A DNA stretch of 64,000 nt, from positions 434,001-498,000 of the forward strand of contig JACKOQ010000002.1 of NCBI GenBank assembly GCA_024234215.1. Reading direction: 5' to 3'. This document shows, piece by piece, positions 17,960 to 27,826 of this stretch. A model generated the notes under the pieces. The model searched no databases, was not told the origin of the DNA, and saw nothing but the letters and a program-made list of their open reading frames with translations. The position numbers and the translations under genes were made by a program. Each line of letters opens with the position of its first letter. Position 1 is the first letter of the stretch. The DNA is from Pseudomonadales bacterium (GTDB lineage Bacteria; Pseudomonadota; Gammaproteobacteria; Pseudomonadales; UBA5862).

Positions 17960-19093
17960 TCAACCGCGCTGGGCGATGTCGACCCACTCCGCGCTGTCGG
18001 GGCCGGTGTATTCGGCGCTGGGGCGGATGATGCGGTTGTTGCTGCGCTGCTCCAGCACATGGGCGCACCAGCCGCTGACCCGGCTCATCACGAACAGCGG
18101 CGTGAACAGCTTGGTCGGAATGCCCATGAAGTGGTAGGCCGAGGCATGGTAGAAGTCGGCATTGGGGAACAGTTTCTTCTCGTCCCACATCACCTTTTCG
18201 ATCGCCTCCGACACCGGATAGAGCCGGCTGTCGCCCACTTCGTCGGCCAGCCGCTTCGCCCAGGCCTTGATGATCGGGTTGCGCGGATCGAATTCACGGT
18301 AGATGGCGTGGCCAAAACCCATGATCTTCTCCTTGGCCACCAGCATCCGCTGAATCTCGCGGGTGGCCTCGTCGGCGGAACTGAACCGCTCGATCATCTC
18401 CATCGCCGCCTCGTTGGCGCCGCCATGCAGCGGTCCACGCAGTGAGCCGATGGCACCGGTCACGCAGGAGTGGATGTCCGAAAGCGTCGAGGCGCAGACC
18501 CGGGCGGTGAAGGTCGAGGCGTTGAACTCATGCTCGGCATAGAGAATCAGTGAAACATCGAGCACCCGCTGATGGGTGGCACTCGGTTTTTTGCCATGCA
18601 GCAGATGGAGAAAGTGGCCGGCGATCGAATCGTCATCGGTCACGGTGTCGATGCGGATGCCATCGTGACTGAAGCGGTACCAGTAGCAGATGATCGACGG
18701 AAACAGCGCCAGCATCCGATCGATGCGGTCATGTGCCTCGGCGAAGTCGAGCTCGGTTTCGAGGTTGCCCAGCATCGAGCAGCCGGTGCGCATCACATCC
18801 ATCGGATGGGCTGAGCGGGGGATGTTCTCCAGCACCGTCTTCAGCGGCTGCGGCAGCGCGCGCAGCCCCTTCAGCTTGGCGACATAGCCATCGAGCTCCG
18901 CCTGGTTGGGCAGCTTGCCCCGGAGCAGCAGGTAGGCCACCTCCTCGAAACGCGCCTTCTCGGCCAGAAGCTCGATCGGATAGCCCCGATAGGTGAGGCC
19001 GGCGCCCTCCTTGCCCACGGTGCAGAGCGCCGTCTGCCCCGCAACCTGTCCCCGCAGTCCTGCACCCGAGAGTGGTTTCGCTGTTGCCATCAT
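17960..19093 (-). CDS. prpC: 2-Methylcitrate synthase
   Basis: PrpC condenses propionyl-CoA and oxaloacetate in the methylcitrate cycle. The 377-residue citrate-synthase-family protein shows GLTYRGYPIELLAEKARFEEVAYLLL, the catalytic His regions HEFNASTFTARVCAST and LRGPLHGGANEAAMEM, and MGFGHAIYREFDPR. Type I citrate synthases are longer; this size and the partner prpB favour methylcitrate synthase. The start ATG overlaps the prpB stop (ATGA). prpD, acnD and a prpR regulator are not in the window. Confidence 0.9.
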   Translation of the reverse strand: MMATAKPLSGAGLRGQVAGQTALCTVGKEGAGLTYRGYPIELLAEKARFEEVAYLLLRGKLPNQAELDGYVAKLKGLRALPQPLKTVLENIPRSAHPMDVMRTGCSMLGNLETELDFAEAHDRIDRMLALFPSIICYWYRFSHDGIRIDTVTDDDSIAGHFLHLLHGKKPSATHQRVLDVSLILYAEHEFNASTFTARVCASTLSDIHSCVTGAIGSLRGPLHGGANEAAMEMIERFSSADEATREIQRMLVAKEKIMGFGHAIYREFDPRNPIIKAWAKRLADEVGDSRLYPVSEAIEKVMWDEKKLFPNADFYHASAYHFMGIPTKLFTPLFVMSRVSGWCAHVLEQRSNNRIIRPSAEYTGPDSAEWVDIAQRG

Positions 19094-19980
19094 TCCGACT
19101 CCGACTTGAATAGTTCGTCCAGTTTCTGTTCATAGGCATGGTAATCGAGATAGGCATACAGCTCATCGCGGGTCTGCATCGTCTCGACCACCTTCTGTTG
19201 GCTGCCCTCGGCCAGGATGGTGCGGTACACCCGTTCGGCCGCCCGGTTCATGGCGCGGAATGCGCTCAGCGGATAGAGCACCATGGCCACACCGACGGCG
19301 CCCAACTGCTCGCAACTGAACAGCGGGGTCGCGCCGAACTCGGTGATGTTGGCCAGCACCGGCACCTTGACCGCCTCGACGAAGGTGCGGTACTGCTCCA
19401 GTTCGCGCATCGCCTCGGGGAAGATCGCATCGGCGCCCGCTTCGACGCAGAGCAGCGCACGTTCGACCGCGGCCTCCATCCCCTCGACCGCCAGCGCGTC
19501 GGTGCGCGCCATGATCACGAAGTCTGGATCGGTGCGGCCATCGACCGCAGCCTTGATCCGATCGACCATCTCGCCCTTGCTGACGATGGCCTTGTTGGGG
19601 CGGTGGCCACAGCGCTTGGCGGCAACCTGGTCCTCGATATGGACCGCCGCCGCGCCGGCGCGGATCATCTCTTTGATCGTGCGCGAGATGTTGAAGGCGC
19701 TGCCCCAACCGGTGTCAATGTCGACCAGCAGCGGCAGATCGCAGGCAGCGGTGATACGGCTGACATCGGTCAGCACATCATTGAGTGAGGTGATGCCCAG
19801 ATCGGGCAGGCCATAGGAGGCATTGGCGACGCCGGCGCCAGAGAGATAGATCGCCTGATGGCCAATCTTCTGGGCCATCGTGGCGCTGTAGGCGTTGATG
19901 GTGCCGACAACCGGCAGCGGATGGTGGTTGACAAGTGCGGCGCGAAAACGGGCGCCTGCGGTCGGGGGTTGTGGCATCAT
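19090..19980 (-). CDS. prpB: 2-Methylisocitrate lyase
   Basis: PrpB splits 2-methylisocitrate into pyruvate and succinate. The 296-residue product has the PEP-mutase/isocitrate-lyase barrel with LVDIDTGWGSAFNISRTI (metal Asp), the catalytic-loop motif KRCGH and ARTDALAVEGMEAAVERA. AAGGA lies 5 bases before ATG 19980. It heads a two-gene unit with prpC; the 297-base upstream spacer to pabB must hold its promoter. Confidence 0.95.
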   Translation of the reverse strand: MMPQPPTAGARFRAALVNHHPLPVVGTINAYSATMAQKIGHQAIYLSGAGVANASYGLPDLGITSLNDVLTDVSRITAACDLPLLVDIDTGWGSAFNISRTIKEMIRAGAAAVHIEDQVAAKRCGHRPNKAIVSKGEMVDRIKAAVDGRTDPDFVIMARTDALAVEGMEAAVERALLCVEAGADAIFPEAMRELEQYRTFVEAVKVPVLANITEFGATPLFSCEQLGAVGVAMVLYPLSAFRAMNRAAERVYRTILAEGSQQKVVETMQTRDELYAYLDYHAYEQKLDELFKSESE

Positions 19981-20277
19981 TCCATTCCTTTAATATCGGC
20001 ACATATCACGCCGGGCTCACCGGAGCCGGCCTGGCGGCTGCCGCCAAGTCTGGAGAGAACGAGATGGTCATGCTGAACCGTGGATCTGGCCGGTTTTTTA
20101 CCGGCTGTCCCGCCGCGCCGGGGCAAGGGGAACCACGCAGCCCGGCCGCTGAACTGGGGCATGGACTCTAATGATTCGCTCCAGTGCTGTCAACGCATCG
20201 AGGGTCTCAGCGACCACAATCCGTGCAGGGCTGTCGCCCTGGCGTGACCCACGCTCTGTCCCGCAGCCGATCCCGGA

Positions 20278-21669
20278 ATGAGTGCACCCGAGCGCCTGGC
20301 AGTCGACTACCGGATCGACCGCGCCCGGCTGTTTGCCTCCCTCCGCCACTGGCCCGCTGCCGTCTGGCTCGACAGCAATGCCGAGCGGCGCGGCGATGGC
20401 GCGCATGATCTGATCTCGGCCTGTCCGACCGTGACGCTGCAGCAACGGCAGGAGCGCTGCTGGCTGCAACCGCATGATGGCGCAGCGGCAGCGGCGGCCG
20501 GAGAATTCCTCAGTCTGTTGCGCGAGCAGTTGGCCAAACGGAGTGATCCAGACGGCCACGCAGCCGGCGCCGCGATTGGCTACCTCGGCTACGACCTGGC
20601 CCGCAGCTGGGCGCATGGCGCCTTCTCGACCGATCTGGCGCGGGCCGACATCGACCTGCCGCAGGCCCGCATCGGCCTCTACGACTGGCTCTACGTGGCC
20701 GATCATCGACGCCAGCAGGCCGAAGTGCTGATCCATCCGGCCTGCCCGCCGGCGATTGCCGAGCGGGTGCGCGGCTGGGTGGCCGGGCTCGCCGGCGACA
20801 CGGCCCCGCCGCCGGCGCGATTCAGGCTGGAGGGTGGCTGGCAGAGCGACCTGCCGCAAGAGCGCTATCGCACCGCCTTCCGGCGCGTGCATGACTACAT
20901 CGAGGCGGGCGACTGCTACCAGGTCAATCTGGCGCAGCGGCTCAGCGCGCGCTATGTCGGCGACCCCTTCGAGGCCTACCTGCGGCTGCGCGCCGTCAGC
21001 CCCGCCCCCTATGCCGCCTTCATCGGGCTCGATGAGGGGGCCATTCTCAGTCTGTCGCCCGAGCAGTTTCTGCAGGTCACCGCCGGGGAGGTGACCACCC
21101 GGCCGATCAAGGGCACCCGGCCACGGCTGGATGACCGGCAGGCGGACGAGGCGATGCGCCAGAGCCTGCTGCACAGCGACAAGGAGCGGGCCGAGAATGT
21201 GATGATCGTCGACCTGCTGCGCAACGACCTCGGCAAGAGCTGCCAGCCGGGCAGCATCCGGGTTCCCAAACTCTGCGCGCTGGAGAGCTTCGCCAATGTC
21301 CACCATCTGGTCAGCACGGTGGTGGGCCGGCTGACCGCCGACCGCGATGCACTCGATCTGTTGCGGGGCTGCTTTCCGGGCGGTTCGATCACCGGCGCCC
21401 CCAAGCAGCGGGCGATGCAGATCATCGAAGAACTGGAGCCGCACCGGCGCGCCATCTACTGCGGCTCGATCGCCGCGATCGGCTACGACGGCTCGCTGCG
21501 CAGCAGCATCACCATCCGCACCCTGCTCTGTCAGCGCGGGACTGTCCATGTGTGGGGCGGCGGTGGCATAGTGGCCGACTCCAGTTGTGAGGCGGAGTAT
21601 CAGGAGTCCCTCGCCAAGATCGACAACCTCTGCCAGGAGTTGAACCGGCATGAAAGCCCAGGGAATTGA
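20278..21669 (+). CDS. pabB: Aminodeoxychorismate synthase component I
   Basis: PabB makes 4-amino-4-deoxychorismate from chorismate for folate synthesis. The 463-residue chorismate-binding protein has the PIKGTRPR motif, whose Lys is the mark of PabB rather than TrpE. SDKERAENVMIVDLLRNDLG, FPGGSITGAPKQRAMQIIEELEP and the CGSIAAIGYDG end segment follow. nudL starts inside its last 20 bases, so the two genes are one unit. Confidence 0.93.
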   Translation: MSAPERLAVDYRIDRARLFASLRHWPAAVWLDSNAERRGDGAHDLISACPTVTLQQRQERCWLQPHDGAAAAAAGEFLSLLREQLAKRSDPDGHAAGAAIGYLGYDLARSWAHGAFSTDLARADIDLPQARIGLYDWLYVADHRRQQAEVLIHPACPPAIAERVRGWVAGLAGDTAPPPARFRLEGGWQSDLPQERYRTAFRRVHDYIEAGDCYQVNLAQRLSARYVGDPFEAYLRLRAVSPAPYAAFIGLDEGAILSLSPEQFLQVTAGEVTTRPIKGTRPRLDDRQADEAMRQSLLHSDKERAENVMIVDLLRNDLGKSCQPGSIRVPKLCALESFANVHHLVSTVVGRLTADRDALDLLRGCFPGGSITGAPKQRAMQIIEELEPHRRAIYCGSIAAIGYDGSLRSSITIRTLLCQRGTVHVWGGGGIVADSSCEAEYQESLAKIDNLCQELNRHESPGN

Positions 21670-22309
21670 GATCGACCTGCCACGCCTGCGGCCGAGTCGC
21701 GGGCAGTTGCTCGACCACTTCGCCAGCCAGAGTGGCGCGCCGGTCGCGGCCACCCTGAACCCCGACGATGTCACCGCCGGGCTGATCTCCCGCGAAAACA
21801 AGCGCGAATCGGCCATTCTGATGCCGATCGTGCAAAAAGCCGATGAACTGGAGATCATCCTCACCTGGCGCAGCGCCCACCTGCGCAGCCATGCCGGTCA
21901 GGTCAGCTTTCCCGGCGGCCGGGTCGATGAGAGCGACGCCAGCCGCGAGCACACCGCGCTGCGCGAGACCGAAGAGGAGATCGGCATCCCGATGAATCGG
22001 GTGCAGGTGCTGGGCCGGATGGGCGACTACTACACCCAGAGCGGCTACTCCATCACCCCGGTGGTGGGGCTGATCGACACGCCGGTCGAACTGCGGCCGA
22101 ACCCCCATGAGGTGGCCGCCATCATCGAGGCGCCGCTGCACTTCTTTCTCGACTCCGCCGCCTACCGGATCCACCAGCGCGAGACCGACGGCACGGTGCG
22201 CTCCTTCTATTCGGTCACCTATGGCGACTACTTCATCTGGGGCGCCACCGCCGCGATGCTGGTCGAGTTCTACCGGCGGCTGGCGGCCTTCATGGGGGAT
22301 CGAGGCTGA
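21650..22309 (+). CDS. nudL: CoA pyrophosphatase NudL-type Nudix hydrolase
   Basis: This is a 219-residue Nudix enzyme of the CoA diphosphatase group, which cleaves CoA to phosphopantetheine and adenosine bisphosphate. The CoA-specific segment ILTWRSAHLRSHAGQVSFPGG directly precedes the Nudix box GGRVDESDASREHTALRETEEEIG. AGGAG lies 10 bases before the ATG, inside pabB. It is the third Nudix protein in this window but clearly a different subgroup from the tandem pair at 10.3-11.5 kb. Confidence 0.92.
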   Translation: MKAQGIEIDLPRLRPSRGQLLDHFASQSGAPVAATLNPDDVTAGLISRENKRESAILMPIVQKADELEIILTWRSAHLRSHAGQVSFPGGRVDESDASREHTALRETEEEIGIPMNRVQVLGRMGDYYTQSGYSITPVVGLIDTPVELRPNPHEVAAIIEAPLHFFLDSAAYRIHQRETDGTVRSFYSVTYGDYFIWGATAAMLVEFYRRLAAFMGDRG

Positions 22310-22329
22310 ACCGGGCAAGGCGCATTGCT

Positions 22330-22761
22330 CTAAACCACCCCCGCCTGCTTCAGCCACTGGGCCAGTTGCGGTGGTGACAGGGCGCCGGCCTGGCGCTGAA
22401 CCTCCTGACCGTTGCGGAACAGGATCAGGGTCGGGATGCTGCGGATCGCCCACTGCTGGGCCACCGCAGGAAGGGCCTCGGTGTCGAGCTTGGCGAAGCG
22501 GGCGTGGGGCTCATAGCGGGCTGCCGCCTGACTGAACGTCGGGGCGAAGCTGCGGCAGGGACCGCACCAGGCGGCCCAGCAGTCGACGACCAGCGGAATG
22601 TCGTTGCGCGTCAATGTCGCGGTCAGGTTGGCTTCGGTCAGTTCGAGCGGTGTGCCGGTGAAGAGCGGCTGCTTGCAGCGACCGCAGTTGGGCCGATCAC
22701 CCAACCGCTGCGCCGGCAGGCGGTTGGTCACGAAACAGTGGGGACAGTTGATCTGCAACAT
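22330..22761 (-). CDS. trxC: Thioredoxin 2
   Basis: TrxC is a cytoplasmic zinc-binding thioredoxin. The 143-residue product begins with two Cys pairs (CPHC and CGRC) for zinc, then the thioredoxin fold with active site WAAWCGPCRSFAP and the cis-Pro segment RSIPTLILFRNG. It is convergent with nudL, 20 bases apart. Confidence 0.95.
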   Translation of the reverse strand: MLQINCPHCFVTNRLPAQRLGDRPNCGRCKQPLFTGTPLELTEANLTATLTRNDIPLVVDCWAAWCGPCRSFAPTFSQAAARYEPHARFAKLDTEALPAVAQQWAIRSIPTLILFRNGQEVQRQAGALSPPQLAQWLKQAGVV

Positions 22762-22921
22762 GGCGCGACATCTCGGGTGGCGGTGCGGTCGATCTGGGGT
22801 GCCGCCAGCGGTTTTTCAACTTGAGGAGCGCTGGCGTGCGGTGAACCTGTGTTGGCTCGTGCAGTCCAACTCCGCATCGGAGGGCATCCTGCGCTCCGGA
22901 AGTCATCATCGAGGCCATCCC

Positions 22922-23239
22922 ATGCACATTCGTTGGAAAACCGCCTGCAGCACCATTGTGCTTTTGAGTCTGAGCCTTGGGCTCTGCGCCGCACCCAAAG
23001 GAGGTCATGGCCCGGCCGAGCATGACCACGCCGCCACGCCACCGGCAAGCAGCAATCGCCAGTCGTTGCCCGAGGCGGAGCGGGGTGCGGAACGGGCGCA
23101 GGAGCGGCAGTCCGAACAGGCTCAGGAGCACTCCCGTGCCCATGAGCAGCAGATGGAGCAGGAATTGGAACAGCACAAAACGCAGCATTCTCATGGCCAG
23201 GGCAGCCAGGAGAATAAGGAGAATAAAAAGCTCGACTGA
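22922..23239 (+). CDS. Small exported His/Gln/Glu-rich protein
   Basis: This 105-residue protein has a clear Sec signal peptide (MHIRWKTACSTIVLLSLSLG, cleavage likely after LCAA). The mature part is highly charged and low in complexity: GGHGPAEHDHAA near the start, then a helical Glu/Gln/Arg/His-rich stretch ending HKTQHSHGQGSQ. I do not recognise the family. Its place next to the urease nickel genes (convergent with the nickel-transporter-like gene) and its His content suggest periplasmic metal binding, which is inference. Coding status rests on the signal peptide and frame bias. Confidence 0.6.
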   Translation: MHIRWKTACSTIVLLSLSLGLCAAPKGGHGPAEHDHAATPPASSNRQSLPEAERGAERAQERQSEQAQEHSRAHEQQMEQELEQHKTQHSHGQGSQENKENKKLD

Positions 23240-23262
23240 GGCAGCTCCGGCGCGGCTGCCGC

Positions 23263-23907
23263 TCAGTGGACGAGCAGCAGTCGCGCACCGATTGCCAGGG
23301 TGGTACAGGCAACCAGCCGGTGCAGCAGCCGGGCCACGCCATGGCTGCGGTGATGAATCCGCTGCCAGAAGTGGCCGATCAGAAAGCCGACCAGGCACAT
23401 CGACAGCACCACTCCGCTGCTGAACAGCAGTACGAAGTAGAGCATCTCGACCGGTCTTTGCAGTTGAGTGAGCGGAATCAGCGCCAGAATCGGCGCCGAA
23501 CCGGCCACGCCATGCAGCAGGCCAAGGGCGGTGGCCAGCAGCGGGGAGCGGTTCGGCCGCGGTGGGTCGCCGTTGTGGAAGGCTGCCCGATCGACGCTGG
23601 GATGCAGCGGATGCGCCAGCAGCCACAGGGCAATGGCGATCAGGCTGAAGCCGGCCAACTGTTCGGCCGTGCCGCCGAGCTGCTCGGCGAAGTTGCGCGC
23701 GGTGACCAGCAGCAGGGTGGCCAGCGCGATCAGCGACAGGGCATGGCCCAGCGCCCAGCGCAGCGTGAAGCCGAGGGCATGGCGCCAGCCGGGCCGGCGG
23801 CTGCCCAGTGAGGTGACCACGGCCAGGTGGTCGGCATCGAGCGCGTGCAGCGCGCCCAGCCCCATGGCCAGCGTCATGATTTGCAGGGTGCTGCCGTCGG
23901 TGATCAC
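23263..23907 (-). CDS. UreH/NiCoT-like nickel transporter
   Basis: This is a 214-residue polytopic membrane protein related to the nickel/cobalt transporter superfamily (UreH, RcnA, NiCoT). The signature HALDADHLAVVTSL (HX4DH type) is in the first helix, and a second motif GLLHGVAGSAPILALIPL follows mid-protein. The start is GTG 23907, overlapping the ureG stop (GTGA). As last gene of the urease operon it probably imports nickel for urease. Confidence 0.86.
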   Translation of the reverse strand: MITDGSTLQIMTLAMGLGALHALDADHLAVVTSLGSRRPGWRHALGFTLRWALGHALSLIALATLLLVTARNFAEQLGGTAEQLAGFSLIAIALWLLAHPLHPSVDRAAFHNGDPPRPNRSPLLATALGLLHGVAGSAPILALIPLTQLQRPVEMLYFVLLFSSGVVLSMCLVGFLIGHFWQRIHHRSHGVARLLHRLVACTTLAIGARLLLVH

Positions 23908-24533
23908 TGCGGCAGCCGGGGGGCGGGCAGCAGGCCGGCGGTGACAATGAAGTCGACCACCGCGGCGACGCCGTCGCCTTGCTTGAGGTTGGTGAACAGA
24001 AACGGCCGCTCGCCACGCATTTTCTTTGCGTCGCGCTCCATCACCGCCAGATCGGCGCCCACCAGCGGGGCGAGGTCGGTCTTGTTGATGATCAGCAGGT
24101 CGGAGCGGGTGATGCCGGGTCCGCCCTTGCGGGGAATCTTGTCACCGGCCGCGACGTCGATCACATAGAGGGTCAGGTCGGAGAGCTCCGGGCTGAAGGT
24201 GGCGCTCAGGTTGTCACCGCCGCTTTCGACGAAGATCAGTTCGAGGTCGCTGAAACGCTGTTGCAGTTCGGCCACCGCCTGCAGGTTCATCGAGGCATCC
24301 TCGCGGATCGCGGTGTGGGGACAGCCACCGGTTTCGACGCCGATGATCCGTTCCGGCGCCAACGCCTCGTTGCGCACCAGAAACTGGGCATCCTCCTGGG
24401 TGTAGATGTCATTGGTAACGACGGCGATCTGGTAGTGGTCGCGCAGGAGACGGCAGAGCCGCGCCAGCAGCGCGGTCTTGCCGGAGCCGACCGGACCGCC
24501 GACGCCGACCCGCAAGGCTTGAGCGCTGGACAT
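23904..24533 (-). CDS. ureG: Urease accessory GTPase UreG
   Basis: UreG couples GTP hydrolysis to nickel delivery into urease. The 209-residue product shows the P-loop GVGGPVGSGKTAL, the nickel-binding ETGGCPHTAIREDASMN (CPH motif), ESGGDNLSATFSPELSD and NKTDLAP. ATG 24533 is preceded by GAGGAG at good spacing. It lies between ureF and the nickel-transporter-like gene. Confidence 0.96.
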   Translation of the reverse strand: MSSAQALRVGVGGPVGSGKTALLARLCRLLRDHYQIAVVTNDIYTQEDAQFLVRNEALAPERIIGVETGGCPHTAIREDASMNLQAVAELQQRFSDLELIFVESGGDNLSATFSPELSDLTLYVIDVAAGDKIPRKGGPGITRSDLLIINKTDLAPLVGADLAVMERDAKKMRGERPFLFTNLKQGDGVAAVVDFIVTAGLLPAPRLPQ

Positions 24534-24550
24534 GGTGGAAACTCCTCGAT

Positions 24551-25237
24551 TCATGAACGGAACAATCGGCAATACTGGCTTTCGTGGCGGCCGCTGGCAA
24601 AGGCCATGCCCGGCAGCGCAGCGCCGATGGCGCTGTCGTCACACTGCAACGCCTGTTCGACCAGCGCGGGCAACCGTGGCAGAAAACCGCTCAGCAGCCG
24701 CTGCGCCCTGCTCTGCCCCAGTGGCATCAACTTGGTGGCAGCGGTGAGCTGGTTTTCGAGCCAGGCGAAGGCGAACCCTTCGAGCGCGGCAGCCGGTTCG
24801 ATGCCGAAACGGGCGGCGGCCCAGCCGAACAGCGTGACCTGGGCGACACCGAAGCAGGCGGCTTCGTCGGCCAGCCAGTCGAGCACGTCGGCACCTTCGA
24901 GCGTGGTCAGCAGCCGCAGCAGGGCCGCGCCCAGTTGCCGGTCTTCGAGCCGCAGCTCGCCGCTCTCGCGGCTGGCGAGCAGATGGCGGTTCCAGCGCAC
25001 TGCCTCGGCCTGCTGATCGGCCGCGCAGGCTTGAATCTGCCGGGCCAGAATCGGCAGGTCGAGCCGGCCCAGCCCATGGCTCAGCAGCCCGCCGATCCAG
25101 TCGGCCAGGCTGTCGGCATCATCGACCCAGCCGAGGGTTACCGCACTTTCGAGTGACTGGGAGCAGGCAAAGGCGCCGATCGGCAGGGCCGGGCTGGTCA
25201 GTTGCAGCAGCCGCAGCCGCGCCAGTTCAGTCGGCAT
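24551..25237 (-). CDS. ureF: Urease accessory protein UreF
   Basis: UreF joins UreD and UreG in the urease activation complex. The 228-residue all-helical product starts LLQLTSPALPIGAFACSQSLESAV (family signature) and contains GFAFAWLENQLTAATKLMPLGQSRAQRLL. Its start overlaps the ureE stop by 11 bases; ureG follows after 17 bases. Confidence 0.94.
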   Translation of the reverse strand: MPTELARLRLLQLTSPALPIGAFACSQSLESAVTLGWVDDADSLADWIGGLLSHGLGRLDLPILARQIQACAADQQAEAVRWNRHLLASRESGELRLEDRQLGAALLRLLTTLEGADVLDWLADEAACFGVAQVTLFGWAAARFGIEPAAALEGFAFAWLENQLTAATKLMPLGQSRAQRLLSGFLPRLPALVEQALQCDDSAIGAALPGMAFASGRHESQYCRLFRS

Positions 25238-25679
25238 GGTGGTGGCCGCCCTGGTAGGCGCCGGCTTCGGGCTCGAACGGCAACTGCTGCCGGTCGAGGG
25301 TCAACCCCAGGCCGATCACCATCTGGTCGAGCACGCTGTCGTGCTGATAGCGCAGCCAGCCGGGAGCGATCTGCAACGGGATGTGGCGGTTGCCGAGGTG
25401 GTAGGCGGCGCGCAGCAGCTGCAAGGGTTCGCCGCTGACGCAACTGAGCCACTCCGGCGCGGCGACCACCTCGATCAACCGGCCCCGGCTGTCGCGCAGC
25501 CAGTCGCCGCCGCGCAGCAGCGTGCCGCGCGGCAGCATCAGCGCGACCGCCTCGCCATCGGCCAACTGGACCCGCTGGCGGCTCTTGCTGCGCGCCTCGA
25601 AGTCGAGAATCAGCCGGGCATCGGCCTGATCGTGGTGGTGATGACCCAGCAGCTCGCTGACCTGGGTGAGGGTGGACAT
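25227..25679 (-). CDS. ureE: Urease nickel metallochaperone UreE
   Basis: UreE binds nickel and hands it to the UreDFG complex. The 150-residue product has histidines at both ends (LLGHHHHDQAD and GGHHHAD), the core LMLPRGTLLRGGDWL and the conserved GNRHIPLQI segment. ATG 25679 has GGGAGG 8 bases before it; a TTG two codons earlier is less likely. Confidence 0.94.
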   Translation of the reverse strand: MSTLTQVSELLGHHHHDQADARLILDFEARSKSRQRVQLADGEAVALMLPRGTLLRGGDWLRDSRGRLIEVVAAPEWLSCVSGEPLQLLRAAYHLGNRHIPLQIAPGWLRYQHDSVLDQMVIGLGLTLDRQQLPFEPEAGAYQGGHHHAD

Positions 25680-25700
25680 CGGCAAGCCTCCCGGCTTTGT

Positions 25701-27400
<1,700 letters not shown>

Positions 27401-27404
<4 letters not shown>

Positions 27405-27718
27405 GGCGCCGCCTCCAGTTCACCCATCACCTCGCCATTGAAGCCGTAGACGCGCCGCGTGCCGGCCAGCGCCACCAGTTCGACCGTGCGACTCTGGCCC
27501 GGCTCGAAGCGCACGGCGGTGCCGGCGGCGATGTCGAGGCGGTGGCCGCGCGCGGCGGCGCGGTCGAACAGCAGCGCCGGATTGGTCTCGGCAAAGTGGT
27601 AGTGCGAACCGACCTGAATCGGCCGGTCGCCACTGTTGGCCACCGTCAGCCGCAGCGTCGGCCGGCCGGCATTGAGCTCGATGTCGCCGCTGGCGGGATC
27701 GAGTTCTCCTGGAATCAT
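27401..27718 (-). CDS. ureB: Urease subunit beta
   Basis: UreB is the small beta subunit of urease. The 105-residue product starts MIPGELDPASGDIELNAGR and carries the family's GSHYHFAETNPAL and GTRRVYGFNGEVMG. AGGAG lies 7 bases before ATG 27718. Its upstream neighbour is cfa rather than ureA, which is unusual for this operon. Confidence 0.96.
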
Positions 27719-27826
27719 CGGGCTCTCCTGGCAAGGTTGGCGGCAGCGCGGTCGATCGTGACCGCATGGCAGTGCGATGCCATCATAAGCCAAGGCAACC
27801 GCCACGCCAGAATCTGCCCGGATGTT

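Noticed and set aside
19981..20277. Possible terminator or riboswitch between prpB and pabB
   Set aside because: One hairpin (GCCGGT, T loop, ACCGGC) lacks a T tail, and no known riboswitch pattern was recognised.
20098..21864. 588-codon minus-strand open frame opposite pabB
   Set aside because: Shadow frame; pabB is supported by catalytic motifs throughout.
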